A stretch of 64,000 nt of DNA from Arachnopeziza araneosa (Eukaryota > Ascomycota > Leotiomycetes > Helotiales > Arachnopezizaceae): positions 102,194 through 166,193 of the forward strand of contig QYAI01000087.1 in NCBI GenBank assembly GCA_003988855.1. The letters run 5' to 3'. The position numbers were made by a program, and so were the translations under genes. The notes beneath the pieces were generated by a model that saw nothing but the letters and a program-made list of their open reading frames with translations, was not told the origin of the DNA and ran no database searches. Shown here piece after piece: positions 10,526 through 21,601 of this stretch (its first letter is position 1; every line of letters begins with the position of its first letter).

Positions 10526-12043
10526 GATTAGCCTTCGTGAGACTTCGCTGCTCGGTAGACTCCTGAGATGACTACATATGCCCGCCTGGGACTAAGGAGA
10601 ACGCTGTTCCGAGGTCTTGTTAGGAATGGATATGTATGATTCTTGAGAGAGAATCAGAAAACATCTTGTGAGCTGAAAGAGATTGCAGAGTTCGGGACTT
10701 TTGTGGTATCTTTCGACTGAGGAATGTGGAGCTGCGGCGTGTACCTGGGGTAGCAATCCTCATGGTGTTATCGATGCTTACGAAATAGCAGAGCACGGAT
10801 GATGCATCCCCGAGGTCGATGTCGTATCTTTTGCATCTGGAAGAATTTCTACTGCATCTTCTTCATGTTCCGTCTCAACATATGACATTGTTTTTGAGCA
10901 AATGATCGAACTGAAACTACCTAAAATCAACGGAAGACATAGAATGTTTATGATGCCAAATCTGTTTGACTTCAGGGATTAAATGCAGGAAAAGCTTCAT
11001 TTGACGCAGATCTGGATAGTGCAACCCGATTGTGTTGACACTGACGCGGCCCCGTCGTTGACGACAGCGCTAATGGCAAATCACCTGAAATGGGCTAAGC
11101 GCGAATCTTTCATCTCGGCATTGTCTGATTTGGGAACAGGGACACTTTTTGTGTGAGCCCTAGGTGCACCGAGGTATGCCTCTGCACGTCAACAAAGTCA
11201 ATAAGCATTGAAGTAAGTGGCTTAGTCGCTAGAACAATGCCGACGTTGAATTCAGGGGTTCGGATGAAACACCAACCAACAGTTTACTGCATAAGAGAGA
11301 GGTGAGTCCCAGTTATCAGGATTCTGGCTAAAATCATGTTGGTACTTATGCTTGTACCCTTCACGCCTGAAAAAGCGAAAAGATTGAAACTTTGAAATCC
11401 AAAGATAGAGGATCGAGGGGTATGAAATCCCTGTCATCTTTGTTGGCACGTAGACTCATAAATCTCAACTCTGAACTCTTCATACGGTTCTCCATTAACC
11501 ACTACCAGGATTTTTTCAACCATGAGACATTAACAAAGTTCTTGTCCTCAAAGAATGGTGTATAGGTACTGTCAGCATGATAACATTACTCAGAATGTCC
11601 CAAAGTAAATGTTCTGTCACTGGTCATATATAACTAGGGAAATAATTGTGCAAAATCAGCAATCAACTCTATGGGATTGAAAAGCTACTTCAATTAACCC
11701 TATGTTTGTCTCTATTGTTTACTTAAAATTCATGAGTCCAGTCTGACCTTCAAGAGGGCAAGAAAAGGGGCTGGTGATTATTAAGCGAAAATGTTAGATG
11801 TGTGACCAACACCCTCCATTCGGCTCATGCAACATTTGCATTATATTTTACAACGATATTGAATCGTAGATTAAGCATAACTCAGATAAGAAACAATCTC
11901 GCGTTCAATCTCCAGAATCAGTCTGGAATTTATACTCTTTTTTATGAAAAATAAAGCCATCAACTCTCCGCTAAGAATTTTGAATAATTTCGAGGCAACC
12001 AGTTATATATACTACAGCACAAGACAAGCGCATCTTCTCAGCC
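10526..12043. other. 1.5-kb intergenic region, no gene recognised
   Basis: Only short, unconserved frames occur on either strand. The stretch is AT-rich toward the right end. TATATATA at about 12004 lies close to the acetyltransferase ATG and may be its core promoter. Confidence 0.55.
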
Positions 12044-12733
12044 ATGGCACTTTCTCCTCCACCTCAAACATTCTACACTCGTTCTCCGGACACCCGCTCC
12101 TCAAGCAGCGCGCACGTCACTCTTCAATCCCACACCTACCCCCTCACGCTACGCACGCCCACCAGCGACGACATTCCCGGCCTCACCGCCGTCATGTCCA
12201 ACCGTGCCAACACAGGCTCAGATCTATCCGTCTCCAAGATGAACCAGGAAGAGATCGCCGCGCTAGTGTCCAAATGGCAAGTCCTGAATTCACCTCTGAC
12301 GCATCTGAACATGGTGATCACCACGGACGGCAAGGTCGTCGGCGTCACCGGTCTCGGCTATATCTACCCGGTTGCAGAGCGAGAAGAAGATGAGGGGAAG
12401 AAAAAGGAGTTGGGAGAGGCCAGGATTGGCGTTGCGGGTGTGATGCTGAATCCCGAGATCAGGGGGAAAGGGTATGCTGCTGAGGCACTGCGGATAGTGA
12501 TTGATTATGGATTGCGGGAGCTAGGGCTGTTGGAGGTGACTTTGGGGACGAGTAGCGAGAATAGAGGTATGGTAAACCTCATGTTGTACGGGTTTGGGAT
12601 GCCTGGTGAGAAGGAAGATGCGGATAAGTATGGGAACGACATGATATGGCGGTTGCCGAGGAACGTGTGGCTAGAGAAAGAACAGATAAATTATGCAGAA
12701 AGATTGAAGGTCAAGATGGCAGCTAGGCGTTAG
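12044..12733 (+). CDS. GNAT-family N-acetyltransferase
   Basis: This single-exon protein of 229 residues has the GCN5-related acetyltransferase fold, which moves an acetyl group from acetyl-CoA to an amine. The CoA pyrophosphate loop is NPEIRGKGYAAEAL, with the signature R-G-K-G at residues 140-143. It is preceded by the beta strand IGVAGVMLN and followed by ELGLLEVTLGTSSENRGMV, the usual SxNxxA/M-like segment. The N-terminal strand LTLRTPTSDDIPGLTAVM is also typical of RimJ/RimL-type members. There is no targeting signal. The start at 12044 is the first in-frame ATG and precedes all conserved segments. The substrate, whether protein N-terminus or small amine, cannot be inferred. Confidence 0.88.
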   Translation: MALSPPPQTFYTRSPDTRSSSSAHVTLQSHTYPLTLRTPTSDDIPGLTAVMSNRANTGSDLSVSKMNQEEIAALVSKWQVLNSPLTHLNMVITTDGKVVGVTGLGYIYPVAEREEDEGKKKELGEARIGVAGVMLNPEIRGKGYAAEALRIVIDYGLRELGLLEVTLGTSSENRGMVNLMLYGFGMPGEKEDADKYGNDMIWRLPRNVWLEKEQINYAERLKVKMAARR

Positions 12734-12838
12734 AAGTACTTTTTATTTGTATATTAGATTAGAGCTATCCTTAGTCTCTAAAACCCCCAACTCCATCTTC
12801 CGCATCCCATCTAGTTCGACGTTTCCTAGCCCAATGCT

Positions 12839-13137
12839 TTAAGTGCAATGCTCTTTCTCCTTATCTCCTAGAATTTCCACGGTCTTCCTTCGGGCCCGCC
12901 TCCCATGCATATACCTAATCAAAGCCCAAACCACAGCGCCCATGACCGAGAAAAGTGCCGCCACCTATCACACCATTTGTTATTATCCTTTCTTGGTTGC
13001 TAAATAAACCGATAAACCTTCACTTCCCGCCTCTGCCAGATCCTATCCTCGCATCTGATTCCGAGCTGAAGCACAAGCCGAAGTTGAAGGAGCCAAAGAA
13101 GGATTTTCAAATATACAAGGAAAAGTTGCTTGTCCAT
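12839..13137 (-). CDS. Possible small single-helix membrane protein
   Basis: This is a hand-built candidate: exon 1 13018-13137, a 53-nt GT..AG intron, then exon 2 12839-12964, giving 81 residues. The second exon is the more convincing part. It holds a hydrophobic helix (VAALFSVMGAVVWALI) followed by a strongly basic tail (RYMHGRRARRKTVEI), which suggests a membrane-anchored protein. Exon 1 is Leu-rich and less persuasive. I recognise no family. Transcript evidence would settle whether this is real or chance. Confidence 0.25.
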
Positions 13138-13189
13138 CGCAACTAAAGCAGCAAGGGAGTAATATCGACCATTGGTAGTCGGCTTCTAG

Positions 13190-16100
13190 TCAAGATCCAT
13201 CAGTTCCCTGAATTGGCAACCCTAGAGGCTGAGTTTCATCGTTTCTCTTCGACTCTTCTAATAATGTAAAATCGAGCTCCATCGAGGCGTTCTTGTACTT
13301 CTTCTTCTTCTTATCCTTCTTGTTCTTTCTAACCCACTCGTAATTTTCCTCCGGAGTTATTATTGTAATCTCTCCCATCCTTATATTTGTCTCTAGAATA
13401 GTTTCCAGATTTCTCACCGTAGGCTTGCCTGCCCGCGAATTCTTCTTTCTATGCTGAGCCATAGCTATCAAAACAGCATCCCACACATCGACATGAACTG
13501 TCTTTGGCGGTGTCTTCGTCCCACGCTGGAGGCGAAGAATACGTCTAGAAATATCGCCCCAGATGCTTCCCGCGAATGGACCACCGCTATCAAGCAAAGC
13601 CTTCATCCTTATGTATATAGGAGTTTGTTGTTTGATGAAGTCGGTCACTCTGGATATGGCTTCTTCAATGTCAAATAGGGGTGGGGTATCATCATCATCA
13701 CCCCGGTTTTCCTGGGAACTGAGGGATTTATCATTGTGCATACGAATTCTTTGTAGTGCGGAGATGTTCCTTGCTGGACGAGAACTTGGAGGGTCGAACT
13801 GGCATATCAACTCGAGCTTTGCAGCAAGGGCTATTAAGCCGTATTTTCTTGCCAGAGCCAACAATATGTAGTTGACTTCTGCGAAGAAGTCAAAAGCCGT
13901 CTCTCTGTCGCTCCATAGAACTGAAAAACACTGGAGCAAAATTGTGATTGCTGTGGCTAACCCGTTATTGCACGAATACAGGATGTATTGGGTGCAAATT
14001 GCGATCCTTCCAAGTCTTTCTTGTGTTGGATGCTCTATGCCAGAGACGCGGATTAAGTCGGAGATTATCGGAGAAGGAATCCCAAGAGGGAAAGCAACTT
14101 CATCGACAAGGATTGAGGCCAGATAATAGAAGTTGCTTAGTTTTGGCTGCTGACGGTCGAATGGCCACTTCCGAAAGGCTCGTAGTGCAAAGGGCATTAG
14201 TGTACGTTGGTCTAGATACTCCATGATACCAGACGGGTCAAACATGTCGCAGGGATGTTGGTTGGCCTCTGATAGTAATCTGCCTGGAGTTGTGATTTTC
14301 TTGGAAAGGGATTTTTCTGTGGGCAAAACAAGCAAACCATAATTTTTGAGTGCTTTCTCGACCAATATCTGCGTATCATCATGCTGAAAGCTAAGTTCAT
14401 GGGCTTCATTTGGCTTTGCAAGAACATCTTTGACGGTACGGTGCAGTAACTGTACCAGATCGGAGCTGTCAACTTCGTCTTCATCCATATTATCCTCATT
14501 TGCTCGCTCGGGTGACCTAATAACTTCGAGAAGCGGTCCGCATAGAATGCGTAACCTATATCGAAACTCATTCCAGTCGTTGCAGTGAATTTTTTCGTCC
14601 CTAATAGGATCTTCTTGGTCAAATAATGCCTCGCTAATCTCATCTGGAACAGCCAATGCTTCATGAAGCTCGGAAATCGTAAGAGTCGTTATTGCATTTG
14701 CCCCACTGACCCACATCAGCGTCTTTCGAGCAAGATAAAGTTGGTTCCTGTCATGGTTGGCTATTAGTTCGCTCAGGATGTGTCTGTAAAGGGCTGTAAG
14801 GTTGGTCGGCAGACTCGTAAGCGCGTCCTCTAGCCCTTTGAGTGTATAAACCCCTTCGACCATTGTTTTGAGTGTAGCGAGAATCAAAGTAACCCAGAGG
14901 ATAACACCTTTGGCGTTAGAAACAAGGTAGTCTCGAACTTTTCCAAAGAGTTCATCTTCTTCTCCTTTGACCCTTTTTGGGGGTTGTCGCCTCTGAGAAA
15001 TTGCTCTCGATTTCCTTGGAGAAGAGAGGTAGTCTTTTTGCTGAGCAGATAGACTTCGATTAGCGCGCGCAAAAGGATGCATTGCTTGTTGAAGAGACGT
15101 GATACTAGCGTCAACAATCTTCGCGATTGCTGGGCCGTTCTCCCGTTCAAGGATTATACGATGGACATTTTCGTAGTCCCAGCGGTGCTTCTCGAAATGA
15201 CTTTCAATATCGTGATACGGTCTGCTGAGGATGAGGAACTTCATACGAGATTGCGGTACTTGCGACACAAGGGCACTGAAGTATCTCAGGATGAGACGCC
15301 GTTGTTGTTCAGAGTTAGCATCATCTTCCGACTCATCCATTGCGTCCACGACACAGATTGCCTTCACCTTATCTTCAGCAATTGACTTTAGAATCCTTTT
15401 TAAGTTTTCTAAGGTGATCCAGTCACTTGAGCGAGGTGGTGCTTGTCGGTATGCGGTTCTGAAGTGGCGGAATAGAGATGAGTTCTGCTGCAGGAGTTGG
15501 TAGAGCAAAGACTGCATGAGCGATTTGTGTGACATCAGGGTCTGACCACCTCGAGTGCTATAGAACCAGTCGCAAATGAGATATCTGCCTTCATTATTAA
15601 GTCCATTAGTAGAGGACGTCGGGCCTCCTTGTTGCTCTAAGATACTTTTTGCAAGTACGGATTTACCACTTCCTGGCTTTCCTTGAACCCAGAGAATACC
15701 TGAATGTTCATTCTTCCAAGCGAGATATGAGGGATGGTCCCAGATCCATTCAGTCGTGCCTTCCTCGGCATGTGCTATTTCATCTCGGCGAGCTCGCTGT
15801 CTCTCAAAGGATAGGCTTTGCGCGCATTCTGTAATTTAGTTAGAGAAAAGCATCACCGGGGTATCACTTCGATGAGCCTGACATGAATAGATACTGTACT
15901 GCTTGTAGGCTGTGAAAGTATATATTCGAAGGAAAACACTGAACATACCACTAGACTCGGTATTTTTGTGAATCGTATAAATGGTGTTATCCCCCGCCGG
16001 CAAGTCGGAATTAGTACTACTCAAGATTATGCGAATCCTTGCGGAGTTTCCAGCCCAAGCTATTCGCATCATTCCTTTAATAAAATTGTGAACCTGGGGT

Positions 16101-16759
16101 TCTATCCCTTCAAGATTATCAATTGCAATAATTATTGGTTCCTCTATGTATCTCAAGAGGTCCAAAAATTCGGACAAAAGCTGTTGATAAGATCCGGACC
16201 GAAGAAGAGATGAAAATTTATTATGATCAATCCGTTCACTGAACTGCTGACTGCTAACAACAATGTTAGAGCGGCGAAATGAAGGAATCATGGTTCGCAA
16301 AAGTTGTGTTGTAAGTTCAATGATTACGTCCCCAGTATTGACAAGTGAGTCGGGATTATACTTCATAACTGGGAAGGAGGTCTTCCCAGGTTTCAATGCC
16401 TCTGGCAACCTGCTCCGGAAGTATAAGACTCGAGATTCGATACCGTCGTTAACTGAACAGGATTTGACACAATGACCTAACACGTTGGCGATAATGCCTT
16501 CTGGATTCGGGCCCGTAGTTCTCAACTGTGGTTTTTGATAGACCAATGCATATCCTTTACTCACCCATTCCGTAAAATCAACGGTATGATACAAGCCCAA
16601 TGGAGAGTCCGTATCGTCCGTATCGTCCGTATCGTCCGTAGGCTGTTCGTTGATATCCTCCACAGTCCAGGTGTGACGGCTAGAGCTTGGAAGAGCTAAT
16701 AATTCCCATAAGCTGGAGGTTTCCTGTCTTTGAATCAGTTGCCACTCAAAGATAAACAT
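13190..16759 (-). CDS. STAND/NACHT NTPase, NLR-like, with tandem NTPase modules
   Basis: Exon 1 (15949-16759) and exon 2 (13190-15828) are joined across a 120-nt intron, giving 1149 residues. The intact NACHT-type module has the lead-in ERQRARRDEIAHAEEGTTEW, P-loop GKPGSGKS (320-327) and Walker B ICVVDAMDE (428-436). The sensor strand MKFLILSRPY and a long helical region (LYRHILSELI, LLHRTVKDVL) follow. Such STAND proteins are signal-controlled switches, and in fungi many act in non-self recognition and cell death. The first 250 residues look like a second, degenerate NTPase: IIIAIDNLE (209-217) and IRIILSSTN resemble Walker B and sensor, but no P-loop remains. The C-terminus is Lys-rich (KKDKKKKKYK) and lacks obvious ankyrin, TPR or WD repeats. 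A patatin gene lies 220 bases upstream on the same strand. Confidence 0.88.
16611..16637. repeat. 9-bp coding tandem repeat (three units)
   Basis: Three copies of GTATCGTCC lie inside the STAND gene and encode a TDD-type repeat (TDDTDDTDDTD) on the minus strand. It is a likely length-variable site that keeps the reading frame. Confidence 0.8.
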
Positions 16760-16978
16760 GAAAGTGTTGACAGAAATAAGATTCAGTAGACAACAAGAAA
16801 TGCATCAAGAGAAGCGTAGTTTTTTTAAAAAATATTAATAGCAATTTAATCTTTCAAAAAGGTATGATATGGATCGACTTTAAGACCATATTTGAAAAAC
16901 AAATTGTCTCGAAGTATATTAGTCGATAATTCTGATGCGTAAATAGCACTACTTCTGATAAGAATGCACCTTACGGAG

Positions 16979-18122
16979 CTACGACTCACATACATTACTA
17001 CGCATAATTGCTGCACATGCTTGCAAAGACACGAAAACCTCTTCGGAGCTGATATAACGCCTCGTAGCTTCTTCAATCACAGGGATCTTGTTCTTCTCTT
17101 CCAATCCTACTTGCTCCAAGCCCTGTACGACATTGAATCGAAATGCAAGTCGCCCTGGTTGGCGGAAAAGCTGCGTGTGCTGCTGTTGAAAGAGGTTGGC
17201 AACTTGTTCCGTATTTGTCGCCACAGCGATGAGGGCTTTCCCGATATCTTTAAGAGAGTCTCCGAAAGCCGTTAGGAGGGGTGTTCCGGTCCCAACAGAT
17301 ACCAAACACTTGAGATTGTCCTCCAGTTTCCAAGTAGGATCTTGATCGCCGTAAAAGTCGGTTGCTTCATTCCACAGCTGCTGGATGGGATTGTTTGCGC
17401 CGGTACCCCCATCTTTGAACACTGCATTTCCAATTTGAATGCCTTCAAAGAAGGATGATGCAGCTGAGGTGGCTCTTGCAACCTCCCAGACTTTGGCAAT
17501 ACTGCGAAGATCATTCCCGCGCCTGGGCGAATAATAATTTGAGAATACAACTGTGTCCGACGTCTGGCCGCTAGTTGCACAGACGAAGCTAGAGAATTAT
17601 ATGTGAGAGATTGTCAAAAATAAGGCAGTATATATATACTTGAGACACTTAGAGCTCTTTGGGCTCTCCTTGAATAGTTCTTCTGTATCATATCCTCTCT
17701 TCTTCAGCAAATCACGAATGCCTTTTTCGAGAGCCTCATGGTTGAATCTGTCCTTAATCACGACGTTGGGCATTCCTTGAAAGCGCACCCCGAATTTCAG
17801 CGAGTGAAGCTTGGTGAAGATAGCAGGCGCTAAATCTTTGTAGACCTCAATACATTCATCAACTGTCATTTGGAGCCTGCCGAGCATAATTGCGATCAAG
17901 CCTCCTGTGGAAGTGCCGCCAATCATATGAAAGAAATCGCACGGCTACTTGATCATTTGGTTAGTTTCGCAAAAAGGTATATAACAGAGCAGCTTGCACC
18001 TTTGCTGGGTCATCTGGATCCTTCGAAACAGATTCCATCATCTTTTTGAGAATGAGCAGCGACGAGAGGCCGCGCACCCCTCCTCCATCAAGGGACAAAA
18101 GGCAAAGGTTCTTCCCGCCCAT
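16979..18122 (-). CDS. Patatin-like phospholipase
   Basis: Three exons (18000-18122, 17640-17944, 16979-17588) give 345 residues. Patatins are Ser/Asp-dyad acyl hydrolases that cleave membrane lipids. The oxyanion-hole motif DGGGVRG is at residues 12-18, the nucleophile elbow GTSTG at 51-55 (Ser53), and the catalytic Asp at residue 202 in KDGGTGANNP. CLVSVGTGTP and RFNVVQGLEQVGLEE are further family marks. ATG 18122 (MGGKNLCLLSLDGGG) is chosen because the motif starts immediately after it. The first intron must end at AAGTAG so that PCDFFHMIGG follows. The protein resembles the N-terminal effector domain of fungal patatin-NACHT proteins, and a NACHT gene lies just downstream. A spliced link between the two cannot be excluded. 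Confidence 0.88.
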
Positions 18123-19000
18123 CGTGATGTCTCAAAGTAAACAGCGCAGCTAAATGGAAGCGGTCTAGAAAGTTGAAACAGTTGCTCATTGAGAGCCTCG
18201 TCGTTGCTGACTCTTGAGTTCTCGGCTCCAGCCGCGGGTCGTGTCAAGCCATGATTGGACACCTCAATAAGAGCGTTGATAGACAGTCGATGAGAAATAA
18301 GGTGGTTCATTGACAACGAGAACATGATATCTCAATGGTTATGTGATAGGGTCCCGAACCTCACGTTAGGTCGAAAGAGTATTCTATTATTGTGAACTAA
18401 ATCGTTAGTCACGTGATCCCCAGATCCGAAATAGCTCTTGCAGGAGCTTTATAAGGGAATAAAACGGATTGCTGGACAAGATTCGAACAAGATTCGGCAG
18501 GGAAACTACAGCCATACCCTACAGGAGGTCAATTTATCGAAAAGGTTGTCTCTCCTTTTGATTATAATCTCATCTCTGCTCTCGTCAAGTACCTAATGGA
18601 GGATATAGGCAAGGTCTGTGAGAGATATTCGAGTACGTTTGAGGATGAGACTATCTGAACATGAAGTGGATTCGGTTTCTTTGTATGAGTGGACTTAGGA
18701 CGAGGCTACGATAGTGCGTGTCAAGGTACAAAGTGTCTGCAAGCCTGATGTATTTCAAGAAAGAAAAGCTAAGCTATATAACTTTGTCCTAACTGCCCCT
18801 TCTTTGGTCTCGTAATACCCGCTTACAACATTAGCAGTTTTTCCGGTGAAGAACGGGCCACTGTATCTTGTGAGTGGCTACCAAATTTGAAGTCAGATGG
18901 AGATTGACTCTTTTTATGGTTTAATTTGATTTTTTTGCTTGTCTTGGGACGATCTAGAAGTCTATATTCTTTTGGGTATCATAATGCCACAGCCAGCTTG
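18123..19000. other. Intergenic, no gene recognised
   Basis: This region holds the patatin promoter and the 3' flank of the leftward CFEM receptor gene. An open frame at 18038-18325 on the minus strand overlaps the patatin first exon in another frame and shows no family features. Confidence 0.55.
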
Positions 19001-20634
19001 TCACTTTGCGTGCTCCTGGCTAGTTCCACTCTCACTCCGTCTATCGACCAACTCCAATTCAGAGTCCTGTTTGAACTGTAGACTGACACGCCGTTCCGGT
19101 CCCATGCTCCCTACATTCTGAACTCTCTCCTTGATCCAGCTTAATCTACTCCCCGGCCTCTTCTCAACGACCGTGATGTCAGTCGAGACTCCCATCTCTG
19201 CAGTTCCAACATCTTTCCATGGCCTCATTTCAGTGACAAAATCCTTCTCTGCCTCGACTGCACTCTCATACATCTCAGTGCTCGATCCATCCGGTCCAAG
19301 GCTTCTCGGCACTTTCGCCCGGCCATACCACGTCCTCCTCTTTGACCCGCCCTGAGCGATCTCAGTCACTCCTTTTTCGAGGTAATCTCTGTACGCTTGT
19401 GGGATGACGTGCAAGATCAGTGGTCGCAGAGCTGGAAGACAAACGCAGATCAACGCTACGTTGGTTTCGATGCTGGACCAGATGAGGATGGTCACATTGT
19501 CGTAGGTGATATCGTATGTGTAAACGTAATGTGAGAGGAAATTGAGACGAACGATAGAAGTGATGCATGCGCTATATTCTTAGTTAGTTGAGGGAAGAAG
19601 AGGTAAGGGATGAGCCACTTACAAACTTCCTACACTAAACATAATTATCAATCCCAAGCTTTTGCCCTTATCTATTCTTAAACTCCACAACGGTTGAAGC
19701 GGTAGGACCAAAATGACCAAATCCTCCAAGATAGCTATTGCTCCCATTGTATATCCAATGGCACTAACATTTATACATTTCCCCTCCGCAGACTTGTCCC
19801 ACGACAGCCTTACTGGAGTGCATTGGAATAAGGCGACGGCGCAAAATGCAATGGCGAATACAACCACCAGAACGATAGTGATGTAGCATGCTAGACGAAA
19901 TCTCTGTGAAGGAAAGATACGCAAGTAAAGTAGGAGGATGCTGATCTTGGCGAGATTCTGGATTATGATGTATAAAAATATGACGCTGAAGAAGATCTTG
20001 AGAAGCGTCAGGCCATTAGCAGGGCTGATAGTCCAATAATGAGAACCGAATCCTAGTGTTGCAGCTGCAGCACATGTCAGTGCTCTTCTTGGATTTTTGT
20101 CTTGGGGCACAAGGAAACACGAACATGTAATCTCCAGACCAGCAGAGATAAGAAAACAAACAGTAGCCGCGATGATGACCCAGTCATCAGACCCAATCGT
20201 CTTTGTGACCAACCATCTTGATAGGGTTCTGGAGATGAGGAACGGGAGTGTGATGCACAGCATCACTATTAAAATTCTCTGTAGATAGTTGCTCCTCGAA
20301 GGCAGCGGAGGGTATGATATGCATAATTGCGACTGAAATGCGGCGGCGGCGAGCTGTTCATCATAGGTGCAATTCTGCTGCACGCAGACTGAAAGGGTCG
20401 ATAGGAGTGGGACGTTGGTGCAGAGACAAGGAGCGGGATCGAAGAGAGAGCAGTTGAAATGAGGGGAAGAAGAAATGATGTTGACGGAGCAGCTTAACTG
20501 GAGCTCTGTTAGAATCAATTATATGCAATTGGGCGAGAAAGGCCTACTGCGCATGATGGAACATCACTTGCATCTGCCAAGGCGAATGCTGAAGCATAGA
20601 ATATGGAACAAAAGTATAACGACGATAACTTCAT
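19001..20634 (-). CDS. CFEM-domain seven-TM receptor (PTH11-like / rhodopsin-domain)
   Basis: Exons at 20548-20634, 20125-20503, 19623-20064 and 19001-19571 give about 492 residues. The signal peptide MKLSSLYFCSIFYASAFA precedes a CFEM domain (SDVPSCALQLSCS, FNCSLFDPAPCLCTN, LSVCVQQNCTYDEQ) with the expected eight cysteines. The fungal rhodopsin-type seven-TM domain follows: SDDWVIIAATVCFLISAGLE, ISILLLYLRIFPSQRFRL, CTPVRLSWD and ILEDLVILVLPLQPLWSL. A cytosolic tail of about 150 polar residues ends the protein. A 60-nt segment (20065-20124) is in frame but inserts about 20 residues between TM segments and has GT..AG ends. Removing it aligns the protein residue for residue with the paralogue at 35.8-37.2 kb. 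PTH11-type receptors sense surfaces or host cues in plant pathogens; the ligand here is unknown. Confidence 0.87.
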
Positions 20635-21601
20635 CTTCCACACATAATGAAAGGGAAGGAGGATTTAGCACCCACTTAGGGATAGATAACTACTTATCAG
20701 TGCTCACTCCGCATCGCCCTGGAAAAACCAACCGGGGAGAATCACACACGGGCTATCGACGCATCAGCTGCGGATGGGAAAGTGGACCATTTTTCTCTTG
20801 AGATTGATGACAGTGGATCGAGATCAGCCTTAAGTAAGCTTCGAAGCAGTTAACTTAGGGCGATCTGATCTGGATTGCCTATTGGCTGGGGGCGGCCCAT
20901 CCAGAGTATGAAGATTGGTGGCACAACACCACGGTGGCTGGAGCATAGAGCAGAGATTGGTCTTTTCAGATGACGGACGCAAGAAGCAAATAATTCATGC
21001 AGTGTTATTGAACCCTAGCCTCTGGTAGTTGCACTTTCCCGCGCCGCTCATCCCCAACGGCACGTTACCAGTCCATGAAAAGGCCGGTAGAGGCTGACGA
21101 GCAGGCCTGGGCGCCATTGGCGACAGATACCGAGGGGAGGATCTGAACATCTCGCCCACGCACGTCGGAATATTCCCCTCGGAAATGGGCCAATGTTGTT
21201 TTGTTGTGGGGACGAGATAGCAGTGGCTTGCATATAGCTGCATCACTCTTGCACAGCTGAAAAGGGGTTGAGGGAGCGATGAGGGAGGAGAGAAAAGTGT
21301 TTGCAATGGATCTGGTAATCATATAATGTAGGTGGATTGATTGCGGACCAGATGTGAGGCACTTGGTTGTATGATTATATATAAGGCTGATCTGGATGGC
21401 TTCAAGACGCTCCCGTGGTCTAGACCTACATTGGTACCTTAGACTACCCCCTAGCAGAAGGTACGTGCCGTGCACCCGCAAGGCAGGCAGAAAAGCCAAG
21501 ACAACAACAACAGTCGGTGGTACGAGATGCGTCCTTCAAACCCTTCGGAAAATGTAGCTCGTAAAGCATCAGACTGAGATTCAATCGAGAGAATCGTCTT
21601 C
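20635..21601. other. Intergenic, no gene recognised
   Basis: This region of nearly 1 kb separates the CFEM receptor gene from the Zn2Cys6 regulator. Open frames at 20995-21785 on the minus strand are mutually overlapping and lack recognisable domains. No repeats were seen. Confidence 0.5.

Noticed and set aside
18038..18325. Minus-strand frame upstream of the patatin as an extra N-terminal domain
   Set aside because: It overlaps the patatin first exon in another frame, and the patatin frame has its own ATG at 18122 just before the GGGVRG motif.
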